This document shows, one piece after another, positions 34,444 to 46,879 of a stretch of DNA of 64,000 nucleotides. Source of the DNA: Spisula solida (lineage: Eukaryota; Mollusca; Bivalvia; Venerida; Mactridae); NCBI GenBank assembly GCA_947247005.1, contig OX365954.1, positions 1,752,001-1,816,000 of the forward strand. The letters are read 5' to 3'. Within the stretch, counting starts at the first letter, position 1. Each line of letters starts with the position of its first letter. The notes under the pieces are model-generated. The model was not told the DNA's origin. It was given only the letters and a program-made list of their open reading frames with translations, and made no database searches. The translations under genes were made by a program, and so were the position numbers.

Positions 34444-36763
34444 TACCGGATGACCTATTTTAGTATCAGTCCCGTTCCAGTTCTACTGGATGAGTTGTGT
34501 TTAGTGATCGTCACGTTCCAGTTCTACATTATAATTCTGAAAATTATAATTGGTTATGCTTGTCGCGTGATTGTGCCCGCTGCTCTAGTAAGAAATCATA
34601 TCCAACTATTTGTCCCATTTGTATTGAATGTGTTTTCAAGTCGACCACAGTTACCTTCCCTTGACTGGTGTTATACCGGTTTTAATCTGATCGATCTTAT
34701 CTCGATTGCGTAATCGTGCTATGCTAACTCAGCGGGTTGTCGGAGTGTATAAATTAATGTATATCATTTGCTGGAGGGGTTTTGTGCGTTCAGTTACACT
34801 TTGGTATTTTTGACATTTTGTATATGATGCATACCAGAATCTTTTTTATGGGCATATCTCTGTCATTATGAAATTTTGTTCATAAGGTAGGTATCATCAG
34901 GAACATTTAAATGCTTCCATGGTATCATCACGCACGTTAATAAATTAACGTGCGTGGTATCATTCAGAATTCGTTGATCATGTGTGAGGAATCTAACAAT
35001 TATGCATTTGTTATACTAGTAACCGCAATACATGTCACGATATGTATACTTATTATCATACATATTCGATGGATGATAAAAAAATAAACGGTTACTAGTA
35101 ACTGTACAATGCTTGAGTATGTGTGCAATATCACAAAGTACAGTTTAAATGAAATTTAGCAACCACTGCTGATTTTTCAAGTATGTTGTACGGTTGATTG
35201 TTCAGTTGCATCTTCGAGCCATAGACCATACACTTATGGAACTGGTTTTTTAATATCTTGAAAAATAAAAAAGTTATGACAATTTTAAGTTCGTGAAATA
35301 GAGCATTTTTTTCTTGAATTAAATAGGAGAATATTCGCGCGCTTGCGGACCCGACAAAACTCAAATTTTCCCTCTAATTGTCACAAATATTTTATTTTTT
35401 CAAGATATCGGGATGAAACATTTGTTCAACTTATTTATGTTGGACAAGTGCTTTCTCACCTTTTTGACGTTTAATTGTCATCTTACAATTCGTATATATT
35501 CAATTAGGTGGTACAACGTGTCAATTAACCAGTTTATTTAACAAGTGTCATAGGAATGACATGATTCTTCATTTTTATGTCTCACCTGTTCGATTATTAT
35601 AATTTTAAATTATGCGTGAGCTTATGACATTTCACTTTTAATTATTTTAATGCATGTATTACTTTCCAAATCGGCAATAAAGTCAAAGTTTCAAATCTCT
35701 AAAATCATAATAAAGTATGTATACAGGAAATATAGCGGTTATAGAAATATAACCCTTCACGCGAATGTACCACTTTTATTACCCCACACGCTGTGACAAT
35801 CGCAGCGGGGCGCGTCATAAAACAATTAACAATGTGCAAATTAAATATGTGTATTACTTTTTTACTAAAAAAAAAAAGATACCTGTTTTAAAAAACCGTA
35901 AAAAGGGGGCAGATCTAATTATCACATTTCTTATATCAAAATACCAATCTGACGGGAAGAAATTAAACTATTAATCAAGTTTGCACAAAATATATTCCCC
36001 GAGAAACAAAAGAACTACGGAAAAGAAAGTAACCAAGTTTGATATCAAATCCGTTCATTTCCTTCTTTGTTCAATGTGAGTGATAGTCATGTTAAAAACC
36101 TTTAAAAAGGGGGTTGATCCCATAAAGATACAACTATGAAATTTAGTGCATTATTTTGTAGACATATCAAACTACAAAATATGTTTGCACATAAGAAATA
36201 TCTCAAATAGTTATTATCAAATGGACAATTTCACGTGGAGTCCCCATGCCTTCCAATGGTAAAAAAATTGTCACATGTGCGAATACAAATGGGACAAATA
36301 GTTGGATATGGATATTTGCGTGAATGCCTGCGAGTCAACCTTCCGAGACTCTGTTAAATTGCGGTCCGTAAGTTTTGTTCTTTGTGTAAAGTGATCCACA
36401 ACTGCTTTTTATAGCTATAAATATAAAACTAGTCTCAGGTTTTAATAATTAATACTACTGATTTATGTTTGCTGACAAGTTTTCAATAACATTCTAGTTC
36501 TAATTGAAGACTTTACATATGGCTGGAATCCCAACTTGAGCATGTACAGGCCCCAATGTAGTTTTTTAATGGCCATACATTTCACCAACGTGTTTGTGTT
36601 TTCTACGATATGAAGTGTGTTACGGTACTGTCACGGGATAATTAGAGAGGTTGTGATGCGAACGTGTACGAATACATGACGAAACCAGACGAAAAGGCCT
36701 AATGTCAAAATCAGATGACCGTAAGTGGAAAATACCGGGTTTCACATAAAGAACTCAGCTTTG
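34444..36763. other. No supported gene; several inverted repeats
   Basis: Contents: imperfect tandem copies of cccgttccagttctac (34437-34525); a palindrome CACGCACGTTAAT-AA-ATTAACGTGCGTG (34929-34956); inverted ACTAGTAACCG (35015-35025 and 35089-35099); and a 29-bp perfect inverted pair (34597-34625 and 36282-36310). Open frames of 70-120 codons in this stretch have no recognisable motif. Confidence 0.5.
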
Positions 36764-36860
36764 GGACGAACAGAATAGCACCAACGATGTACTAGATATT
36801 GAACTTTGTGAAGTAAATCACGAATATTTCCCATAAAATCAGGAAAATATATTGATTGTC
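36764..36860 (-). repeat. Module shared with 30912-31010
   Basis: The reverse complement reads cgacaatcaatat, ttcctga, attcgtgatttacttc, aaagttcaatatctagtaca and tcgNtggtgc, matching the inside of the 1.07-kb TIR element. Both copies are open (IRDLL.KVQYLVHR), but nucleotide similarity is equally high at all codon positions as far as I can see, so I read it as a repeat. Confidence 0.65.
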
Positions 36861-37557
36861 GACAGGATATGGTACATTTAAGAGAGGAGAGTCTATTTTT
36901 AGTGAGATAGTGCAATTTTCGTTTAAAAGCGTTTCTTGTCTTCAAATTAAAGTTGTTGAATAAAACAGGCATTGTATTATGATGCACTACATGTACTCTT
37001 GAAGTTCAACCCAGAATAAATATTGATAAAGTGAATTTATTGAAGCATATGACAGCATTTTTATTGCAATCTTACTCGTTCACAAACAAAGTCAACAAGG
37101 CATTTAGAGTCACAGTTTGTTGCCGGGGACATAGCGAATAGTGTAAGGAACAATCTCTTACAAAGAAATAATTATGAAACAAATACATGAACTTCTATCA
37201 TGTAAACCGAAAGTAGAAAAATGTTTCTTGAATATCTTTGTAAGTATACATTTTTCAGTCTTAAACTAAGTAAGAGTTTGTTCCCTAGAGTTATATTGTA
37301 AGAATGATATACATTTTAGCAAGTATCCTTGGGCAGTTTTTGTGTTTGCGAACGAGCAAGATTTACAATGAAAATGCTGTCATACTTCAATAAATTTACT
37401 TTATTAATATCTATTTTTTGTTTTACCTTCAAATGTATATGTAGTGCGTCATAAGGCTATGCTTACTGTACCCATCAAATATCAATTTGAAGAATAAAAT
37501 GCATTTGAAAAAAGCATGTACCCACCCACTATAGATCATACTCCAAATCCTTCAGTG

Positions 37558-37739
37558 TCCTTCGTCGAATGAGCTAATTTGATCGCTTGTATTTTTATTT
37601 TGATAGCACTGGCTACGGGATTCCATTTTGGAAGACGAAAATGCGTTGCGTTCCTTTAGTATTATATATACGTATAGAGCGATTTTGATTAGATCAAATG
37701 CATGGATATTTTATTGATGGAATTTCAAATTCCTGTGGT
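37558..37739 (-). mobile_element. Solo arm of the 1.07-kb TIR element
   Basis: This matches the right arm at 31589-31777 in the same orientation: cgtcgaatg, cactggctacgggattccat, ggcgttgcgttcctt-like and attttattg. It ends aatttcaaattcctgtggt, the mirror of the left end at 30713 (accacaggaatttgaa). No opposite arm was found within 2 kb. Confidence 0.7.
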
Positions 37740-38204
37740 TAGATGTTTCAACTGCTACATATATTTCCGTCGGGCTGCACGAAATGACAGTGACCATCCA
37801 CGATCTGGATAGCCGCATGGGATGGAATCAGCGAATGAACGCAGTCTCTGTGATATTTACCGCGGCAATACGAGTCGCTGATTGGCTGACAGCGACTAAC
37901 GATGGTCTAAGTAAGTATAGCACGGAAAAATTACCTGATTCTGACCTTTATGCATGAATATATTACAAGGTTCTTGCGTTGACTATATAAATTTCCGCGA
38001 GCAAATCGTGCAATATCGGTCCTTTGAGCATTTTCCAATTACGAACTCGGGTTACACGAGTAACACGAGTTGTAAAAGGAACGGGTCGGGTAAACGCAGT
38101 GCGCATGCGTATAATCTCTAATCTACTCGACCCAAGTAACCCCCAGTCCTTCGCGGGTTCTCTAGAGTCAAAATGGCGGAAAGCGTGAGGCATGCGTATG
38201 ATCT

Positions 38205-38498
38205 CTAACCTAAATTTTGAACTTTGAGAACATTACGTTTCGTTGCACACATCAGACAGTTTATTATAATACAGTTGTTTTCAGTCAATATATCATCCTC
38301 CTCGTCGTTGTGAAACATTTCTTCTATCATCATAATTGCTAGACCTTTTACTACGTTACTCGGGATGATAATTGGAAAACGCTCAATGTGTGCGTGTACA
38401 TGACAGTTGTAACGTGAATCGTTAATATAGTGTTTATATAAACTCAATGAGACCACGGGGGATGAAATATCGGGTTTCCCGTGCATACCCATACCCAC
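38205..38498 (-). CDS. Hypothetical 97-codon frame
   Basis: A minus-strand frame starts ATG at 38498. It has an acidic stretch (MIEEMFHNDEEDDIL) followed by a basic one (TKRNVLKVQN). Some PIF/Harbinger proteins start with a similar acidic-then-basic region, but there is no catalytic motif and the next frame is not continuous. It ends at the edge of the 4.3-kb TIR element. A chance frame is quite possible. Confidence 0.2.
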   Translation of the reverse strand: MGMGMHGKPDISSPVVSLSLYKHYINDSRYNCHVHAHIERFPIIIPSNVVKGLAIMMIEEMFHNDEEDDILTENNCIIINCLMCATKRNVLKVQNLG

Positions 38499-39424
38499 CC
38501 TTGTTACCCTGATAAAACAACATGATTGGATATTCCCAACATGATTGAAAAAATGGCGGATGTATGTTTACATATTCATCGTATTTTCGGCCAATTCTTC
38601 AAAATCTACGGGTTTAACCACCTTCTGATGCTGTATGAAGATACACTTGTACATTCCTTCAATGAAACCAAAACTATTTATCCGTATGTTTGTGAATGTG
38701 ATACACAATACGATAAAAAGTTAGAAAAATCTGTGTTGGATTTATTTGACAGTCTATAAAACATATATATTGTTGTTTATTTTGGGTTAAGATCTTTTGT
38801 TTATACAGCTCATTCATTTCACTTTCGGACTTAGTTTAGAGTAAGTTATTTACATTTGTCGTTTCTACGTGATAACTATTTAACGTAACCCATGTGTTAA
38901 AAATGGATAAAAACCAACATGATTGAGGATAGAGATCAACATGATTTATCTTTTAATGTGGATACTGACCAACATTGAATTTTCATTGATGCACTGCAGT
39001 GCGAATTTAATATGTAGCTTCACTATTGGAAGAATAATGGGATGACACCAACACGTACGTAGGAGTAGATAATTCTATGAAGTATGTATCGGAAAATATG
39101 TCCCTTTTTTCAACTTCGTGCAAATTTGTAGGTTTACGTTCAAGGTATTAACCTATAATTTCTAAGTGCATGTTCATATTGCTGTGATACTTTGCATACT
39201 TGTCAACCGTCTTGACCACAACATCTGCACTCTATCAAGCATGTTGTTGAATGTTATGCCCATTTGGACTAATGTACTTAGAAATACTGTAACAAAAGTT
39301 TACAGTTTATGTACACAATTTTAACCTCTAAGACATGTATCTTTGATACTTTGCATACTTTATCACCACCATGACGCCATGACCTCCACATGAATAGGCA
39401 ACTCTATCAAATATATACTGAGTA

Positions 39425-40298
39425 CATCTAGAAACGCAACACTGGGTTCTACTGTCAATATTTGTTAAATCTGATGATTAACAATCAAATTACATTAATT
39501 TTACTTGATGCTGTTTTATTCCATTATCAATACATCTGTAACATTTTATCACATAGAGCTACATTTAGGTACAGAGCAGTGTTTTGGTGTATAGTGCGGC
39601 CGAAAAAAAACGGAACATAAATATAGTGCGACCGAAAAATAACGATTTTTTTTTATAAATTAGCTATTTTTTCGGAATCGTTGTTTTATGTCAATATGTA
39701 AAGTATTGATCAAATATTGATTGATTACTTATTCATGATGAGCAACAAGTTGTTGAACACTGTCGGCAGCAGTTGTGAGCCTGATCTGGAGCTGTTTCAC
39801 GCTGTCTTATTCATCCTGTGGGAGGCTTGTTACACATGCATGACCTGAACTTAGGCTGTCGCAAATGGTGCCAGTGTGTTGGTAGCGTGTCTCTAGATGA
39901 GAAATGTTCAGTGTATGACAATTTAACCGTCATGCAAACTCCTGTTAAACATCTCTGCCATAAGCATCCGGATGGCCTGATTTTGCTCATATTCGGACAA
40001 TCATGGCATTTTTATTCCTGAACATATGCCATTTATTTTGTGATTTTCTTTTTATTAGCAAACTTTACAAAAAGTTCGATTCAATTTATACCAAGATTTA
40101 TCATGCGTAATTGGTGCACATGGAAATCATGCTTTTTGTGATTATATCGGTGCATGGGATTTACGTAACACGATCGATAAAAGTTGGATGATGGCCAAGT
40201 TTCTACAAGATTATACAACATTACTACACAAAATTCAAATATACATGTATAATGCAAGTAAGAAAAAAATAGGGATAAAACCGTTGCGTTTCTAGATG
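39425..40298. mobile_element. 874-bp TA-flanked MITE nested in the 4.3-kb element
   Basis: The ends CATCTAGAAACGCAAC and GTTGCGTTTCTAGATG are 16-bp perfect inverted repeats. TA flanks both sides (39423-39424 and 40299-40300), and the similarity continues outward through agta, as expected for a palindromic target region. The interior, including 39818-40021 (67 codons), has no transposase motif. TA targeting suggests Tc1/mariner-type mobilisation. Confidence 0.7.
39590..39650 (+). repeat. Short duplication, tatagtgcggccgaaaa
   Basis: tatagtgcggccgaaaa and tatagtgcgaccgaaaa occur about 32 bp apart, followed by A-runs and acggaac/aacg. It is a small local duplication with no further interpretation. 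Confidence 0.6.
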
Positions 40299-40639
40299 TA
40301 CTAAGTATATATTGAAATTATGTCCCCTTTTTTAAATTAGTAATACAATTTGGCACCATTCAAGACATGCTCACAGCGTTTAGCCTGGTCCCAATAATTC
40401 ACTGTTCCTATTCCCGGTGAATTTTGCACATTTAGATACATGTGTTAAATTTACCTGTCTTGACTTATTATGAATTTTACCAATATATAGCAGAAAAAAG
40501 TATTTAACTAGAAATATGTCCATAGGACACGGATGCCCCCGCTAAAAGCTGTCATCAGACATCTAAGTATAAAGCTATGCAAATGGAATAACTTGAAACA
40601 AGTTTGTAATTGCTTAAATGTGACATTGAACAGCAGACA

Positions 40640-41545
40640 AGAGCTGGGTCTGTAAGTGTGACCTTTACATTTGAGTCAGGGTGTAAATGCGAATGTAACC
40701 AAGTAATTTTAAAATCCAGAACGAAATAACAAAAAAAAACAAAGCAGACCAGAAGCGTATACTTGTGCCTTTTAACTTTTAATCTCTAAGTATGACCTTG
40801 ACCTTTGCGTTAGGGACCTGGGTTTTGCGCATGTCACCTCGTCTTGATAATGTGAACATTTGTGGCAAGTAATATAAATATAAAATAAGAAATGACATAG
40901 TAACAGATCTGACATGAATCACATGCCTATTTGAGAATTTTAACTTTTGATCTCTAAGTGTGACCTTGAACTTTGAGTAAGGGACCTGGGTCTTGCGCAT
41001 GACACCTCGTCTTGATAATGTGAACATTTGTGGCAAGTAATATTAATATAAAATAAGAAATGACATAGTTACAGAGCTGACATGAATCACATGCCTATTT
41101 GAGCCTTTTTACCTTCGATCTCTAAGTGTGACCTTTACCTTTGAGCAAGGGACCTAGGTCTTGCGCATAACACGCCGTCTCGATGTGGTGAACATTTGTA
41201 CCAAGTGTTATAAATATCCAATAAGAAATGACATAGTTACAGAGCGGACATGAATCACATGCCTATTGGAGAGTTTTAACTTTTGATCTCTAAGTGTGAC
41301 CTTGCCCTTTAAGTTAGGGACCTGGGTCTTGCACATGGCACACCACCTTGATGTGGTGGACATTTGTACCAAATTGTATAAAATATCCAATAGGAGATGA
41401 CAAAATTACAGAGCAGACACGAATCACATGCCTATTTGAGCTTTTTAACATTTGACCTCTAAGTGTGACATTGACCTTTAAGCTAGGGACCTGGGTTTTG
41501 TGCATGACACATCGTCTTGATGTGGTGAACATTTGTACCCATTTT
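40640..41545 (+). repeat. 168-bp tandem repeat, about five units
   Basis: The word gggacc(t)gggt recurs at 40813, 40981, 41149, 41317 and 41486, steps of 168, 168, 168 and 169 bp. Each unit also contains ctctaagtgtgacctt, cttgcgcatgacac, gtggtgaacatttgt, aagaaatgacatag and atgaatcacatgcctatt. The left part (40500-40640) is degenerate and opens with gtccataggacacggatg, an end I associate with a widespread molluscan repeat. Minus-strand frames repeat a peptide (MFTTSRR, KVTLRDQ) only because 168 is divisible by three. Confidence 0.92.
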
Positions 41546-42805
41546 TGGTAGGCGTAAGCCCTTCTATACTACCATTGCCAATTTCTTAATGCAACCTGGA
41601 CCGCCTTTAGGCTGCTATGTGAATCCGCATTCAAGTAGTTCAAGAAACTGTCAACATTCCCAATAATTATTGTGAAACTGTTCATTGAATCGATACTTTA
41701 GCAGATACTCACTCAGCCGGGGAGATATCGAACTTGTTTCGTAATATGAAAATGAAGTGTTCATCAAATGTCCCAGCCGTATAGCTATTTTTAGAAACTT
41801 CAGACCAGGGTCACGTAATGGTTTTATCAATTAATCGTATATCGTTATGTTATGCAATCATATGGTGTGGCTATACTAGCCGCTTTCTAGAGATGTCTAA
41901 CGCTGTGAAGGAAGTGATTACAAGACGGTACTGTAGAATCTGATAAATAGGCGCGCAGTATTATTTTAAAGCCACTTTTGATATACGCATTCAATACACG
42001 TATTACATATACATCAATATGCCCCTTTTTACAATTATTTAGATACCCTAGATGCCTATATAGTCACATATGCCTATTTTGACATTAAATGTGTAAAGTC
42101 GTTTAAGCTTTAGAAGCAGCAACCAGATCGCCTCCCATCAGCACTCTTAGTGCTTTGATTATTAAATGTCCTAAAACATGTGCTATAGACTGGGTGTGAA
42201 ATGCCTTACATCGGGTACGCTCATAAACCTGCTACCACAATTCATGAGCACACTTCTTTAATGTACAATTATTTGTACCTTGAGAATCCCATTGGCAAGA
42301 TTTCAATTTGTAATGTTGGTTTTTATCCACAATCATGTTGGCCAGTATCCTAATAAATTTAACAATCACGTCGGTCAGTATCCAAAAAATACTACACATG
42401 TTTGAATTATTGTTGGTGAGCATTAATTTATCTAAGATTTTGAAAAATTGAAACGTCCAAATCATAGTTTATACAACTGCCGATACTTCCCAAATGATAT
42501 TCATTACATAGAGTCCAATAAATGAGTTTTACAACGTTTTTAAGTACAAAACTCATTCTCAAATGCAAAATCCACACATTCTTTAAGGCTTTACATAGTG
42601 AAAAATATTACCTATATGCAAATTGTTTAGTGCAAATAGTACATTTTCTTCATATGTTGATTATGGAATATTGAAATAAACAATCTGGATAGTTTATATG
42701 GAAAATATTGCAAAAACAATGCACTTATCACATTTTTCATGTCGGCCATTTTTCAATCATGTTGGGAATATCCAATTATGTTGTTTTATCAGGGTAACAA
42801 GGGTG

Positions 42806-44202
42806 AAACCTGTGTGACATAGGACACATGGTATTTTTGTTTGTCACACGTCTGTTACTTGTAAAAATATACACATTCCCGGATGACGAAATACCCAACA
42901 ATAGTATTCACATAGACGTACACGTTGGCTCCGCAACCTCTCTATTACTTGTGAATGTACTTGTAAAATAAAAGAAGACGATGTTTCTTCGTTTGTTTTA
43001 CACTCGGAGGTTTATTGTTTTGTTTCAAAGTTTCGAAATATTATTTGAATAATAGGTTTAAGCCATTAGCAACACCACTGTCCTTTTTTCTAAAAGTTAC
43101 TTAAATGGTCAATTATCATCATTAGATTTCCTTCCAGATACGCATTTTTTTTAGGCATATCCGGTGGAATTACAATTATGTGTATTACTGGAGGGTGTTT
43201 GTTTGAGCTAAATGTAGCATTTTATTCCGCGTTACTATTGATAAGGTATAGTGCGCCCTGGATAATGTGAAAGGCGGGGATAGTTTGGTATGTTCCACAA
43301 AGGCGGATTAATCAGATGTTCCCGATTTATCAGTGAATACAATATGGACAGTATCTATTTATTTTAGCGATATGTAAAACCAATTTTGCAACAGTTGACC
43401 AAACCGATTCATGTTTGTAAATATCATATTTTATCACATAAATACCGTGATATTACATGTGAGAAGAAATGACGGAACAATGTTTTCCAACACGTGCGAT
43501 AACAAATACTAATACGTGACGTCACCAGCTTTTCGGTGCAAAAACGTAACGTCGCCGGCTTAAATACGTTCTTATTTACGTTGTATTGACTCGGTCACTA
43601 TGGTAATGTGATAAAAATAATCCACCATTCGTTGCCTATGATATCAACATTTCACTCGTCACAAAAACAATTATTAAGCACGCCAATGGGCGCTTAATAA
43701 CCTGTGTTTTCTAGACTCGTTTAAGAAATGTTGATCTCCAAAGACAACACATGACGGATCCTATATATCCTAGGCGCACTATATATAGTTCACCGGGGAT
43801 AACTCTAGCCTTATCAATAAAAAAACTAAGCAAATTATACACACTGCACGATCGAATGGCCGCCAGTTATCAATGTAGATTTAAAGAGTATATCATTAAA
43901 AGTGTATATGCACAAGATTGAACAAAAAGTAATATCGAAAATGTATTTAATTTTTATTTGTAAAAAAGGCTAGTGTTAGTCACAGTGAGATTCCGAGTCT
44001 ATGCTCGTTCAAGTCTGATGAGTCTCAGTTTAATGTTATAAATTAATACCTGTGACCACCGTGTTTCTTAGCAACCATGGTACATATAGTGCGTTTCTCT
44101 AAAAATAATACAATCCTTTTAAACTTATATTTTTTCACGAAGTGTTAGGATGAAGAAAATGTTATTTTGTAGTCTAATATGTAAACAGATAATATAAAGT
44201 CA
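42806..44202. other. No supported gene; possible 0.6-kb inverted repeat element
   Basis: attgataagg with tatagtgcgccc (43237-43260) is mirrored by ggcgcactata and ccttatcaat (43773-43818), though 26 bp separate the two words on the right but none on the left. A palindromic gtgacgtcac lies near 43515. No open frame of interest. Confidence 0.35.
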
Positions 44203-44420
44203 GACAGGGAAGGCAGCACTCAACCAGCAGAGCACAGAAAACAATAACAACATACAAGACACAAAGCCCAACTGAACCAACCGAGCACAGAAAACATAAA
44301 ACTCATACAAGACACAATGTAAACAAGTTAAAGATCAGCTCAAGTCCCAGCTTTCGAATAGTAGAATGAATTAGTTTCAGCAATCAAAAAGCTGAATGCC
44401 CCTAACATGACAACATCTGT
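44203..44420 (+). repeat. CAGACAGGGAAGG-family copy
   Basis: Starts agtcagacagggaaggcagc and continues with cagcagagcacagaaaac twice, gacacaa, and cagctcaagtcccagctt. This corresponds to 28197-28330 and, inverted, 47030-47205. Confidence 0.75.
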
Positions 44421-44783
44421 ACCCCTCGGTTCGTACAGTATTATATAGCAGTGTCTAAACACCGGGCCTGATGTTGGATAGAGCAAATGACATTGAGTTT
44501 GGCCCTTTCCTCATAATGTGAAGACGTTGACTTGTGATTGCGACAAAGCAAATTAGTACTGGTCATAACTGGTCTGCTGTTTATTACTCTGGTTATGCAT
44601 AACTGACTTAGACGGTCGACTGCCTAAGCAGGATGTCGTGTGTTTGTAGCAGTGAAGTGCCAATTTGTGGTCATTTTTGTGTTTGTTCTAGGGATGTGTA
44701 TAGCTGTGATTCTTGTCTTGTGTGTATGTTTGTGATGCCTTCCATGTCCAATATGTTATATGTTTGATAATTAATTCAAGCAA

Positions 44784-45030
44784 TCGCTGGCTTATAATTA
44801 GAAGGTCGTAAGTGACGACATTATAAGACTCATGCATATTTAAAATCTGCATAATGAGGCGCTTCTTAAGAGCCTTTTTTCATGAAAATCTGAACCGGTC
44901 ATGTTGACCAAACTGAAGTTTAAAAACATGTTTGTTCATAAGTAAAGAGTAGTTTTCGGACAGTAAATTTGTTCTTGTCTTATCAAAATATCGATTTTTA
45001 ACTTACGACATTCTCATTCTAAGCTAGGGA
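44784..45030 (+). mobile_element. MITE, TCGCTGAC family, copy 2
   Basis: Left end tcgctggcttataattag with gaaggtcgtaag; right end cttacgacattctcattcta. The interior (actcatgcatatt, tctgcat, ggtcatgttgaccaaac, gaagtttaaaa) matches 57020-57258 in the same orientation and 7134-7344 inverted. It is slightly longer than the 57-kb copy (247 against 239 bp). Confidence 0.85.
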
Positions 45031-45494
45031 AATAGTGTTAACGATGATTGATCGTCATAAATCACTGACACATTGTGGAAATTAATAAAGATTAAAGACA
45101 CATGCTCTGATTAGGTCTTATCAAAAGAACGCACTAATCGGATCGCTTTTTCAAGAAACAATTATTAACATTTTACGGAATTGAATCCATTTCGAGTAAC
45201 GCCTTATGTTTTCATCTGTTTGATCCATTCATTAGATGACTGTATAGGTTATTATTATAATTATTGTCACGTTTATTGCTTACGGAAAGGGAGCGTTTGG
45301 ACCGTATAAAAGACACACTTAATTTCACATAGAAATGTTATACATGGCTTATAACAGTTCCGAGCTCGTGAATCTATAAAGAAATAACTTAGAGAAGAAA
45401 TACCGATTACCTGATAAAATGGATTTGAAAATGGTAAATGTTGACTACGTGTTAAGGATGTGGAGCAGATTTGTTCGAAATTTGCCAGGAACTA

Positions 45495-46511
45495 CAGGGT
45501 GTCCCAAAAAAACGGGGACCTACCTAAAACGCTTATAACTTATTTGGTTTTTAATGAATTTGACTGTTCTTTTGCGAGAGTGTGTAAAAGTGTTCTCTAC
45601 TTTTAAAATATGTACTTATTAATATATTTTGCTTTATAACAGGAAGTGACGTCATCATTTTAGCAATGGCGTGAATTCCTGTATTTTTGCTGACTTACAT
45701 GGAACATGTCATCATTTAATAAGAAATTGTTGTCTGAGCGGTCATTTTGAGAAAACAGGTTTTAAAGTCACATATTTGAAGAAAATCTTGTGAAAAGCAA
45801 AGAACATTGCAAAGAAATAATAAAAGCGAGGGAAAAGTGGTTGGTTCACTAAATAAAAGGGAAGCAGACAACCTGCAAAATATTCATTAACAATCATCAA
45901 AGAAGCAAAATATAAATATTAATTTATTATTATTGAGAATAATCAACAAGAAAGCTTAGTAAAAAGCAAAGAGTAATCAGGTGATTTTTTATCCAAACTA
46001 AGAGTTCATAGATGTATATCAGAGTCATTTAGTGTGTCAGCAATTATAAGAAAGCAGAAACAACTTATTACAACAAATCATTAGTTAAAAGAGGATACAT
46101 TCGCAAGAAAGTACTGACATTAGACCTCATACTTAAGGGCAAGTGGCCTAGATATAGCTCGGATATGAGCTCTAAAGTGATTTTTTTTGCTGTACATGAT
46201 GAACATGAGTGTATGCAGATCCATTATCCTTGACTATGGGACACCTAAGTTGTCATTTGGGGTCAGCATGTAAATATATCTCTATGAACATGTTGAAATC
46301 ATTGTTCACTGTATGCTAATATACCAAAACACGTGATTGAAAACAAGGGAGGTAACTCGGGATATTGAACTAATTAATCACAATTATGATGCTGGTATTT
46401 TGAACTGTGTTTATCCCTTAATGTTTTGTCATATTGGCAATGTGTTATTGATATAAGAGACAAAGTTACGAATGTTTAACCTAGGTCCCCGTTTTTTTTT
46501 GGGACACCCTG
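45495..46511. mobile_element. 1017-bp TIR element, CAGGGTGTCCC ends, TA target
   Basis: CAGGGTGTCCC, an A-run of 7, then ACGGGGACCTA at the left; the exact mirror with a 9-base run at the right. Weaker similarity (taaaac, taactt) continues to about 45 bp. TA lies on both flanks (45493-45494 and 46512-46513). There is no transposase and no long frame. TA targets and such ends fit non-autonomous Tc1/mariner-superfamily elements. Confidence 0.88.
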
Positions 46512-46879
46512 TATAGTAATATATTCTGACTCAAAATATAATGAAAAACTGTAAACTAACCATAATCAGCCTTGTGTGAAGTGTGCACTTTTTATAATTA
46601 CATTGAAATTAACAAACTGGTGGTGATGTTCAAATATGACATTTTATATCATCTCTGTGATCTACATAATACAATATGTTCCCATATAGTTTTGGTACAC
46701 ATTTTTATATATTACGTCTCCCGAAGCTCTCGAATTTCCATCGGAAGTAAATCCACGAGGCAAGAAATGTTCAGTTGGAACTAGGCTTTAATGACGCTTT
46801 CGATGGATAATTGTCTGTATGTTTGTCATCAGAAATGACAAATATATTACTGCTCGCATTCGATGACACTAGCTTTCAA

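Larger units (their letters stand above)
38496..42805. mobile_element. 4.3-kb TIR element with CAACATGATTG motifs
   Basis: CACCCTTGTTACCCTGATAA starts the left end, and its reverse complement ends the right; the match continues for about 60 bp with few differences. The motif CAACATGATTG occurs at about 38520, 38538, 38916 and 38937. Its reverse complement occurs near 42326, 42363 (diverged), 42755 and 42775, so each end carries an array of outward-ordered subterminal motifs. No transposase is visible. A 77-codon frame (38526-38759) starts inside the TIR. Nested inside are an 874-bp TA-flanked element and a 168-bp tandem array. Superfamily unknown. Confidence 0.78.

Noticed and set aside
34363..34713. 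116-codon plus frame antisense to and beyond the LINE
   Set aside because: It overlaps the minus-strand reverse transcriptase relic and shows no domain of its own.
40779..41532. Minus-strand frames with repeated KVTLRDQ peptides
   Set aside because: The 168-bp tandem period is a multiple of three; frames shift between units.
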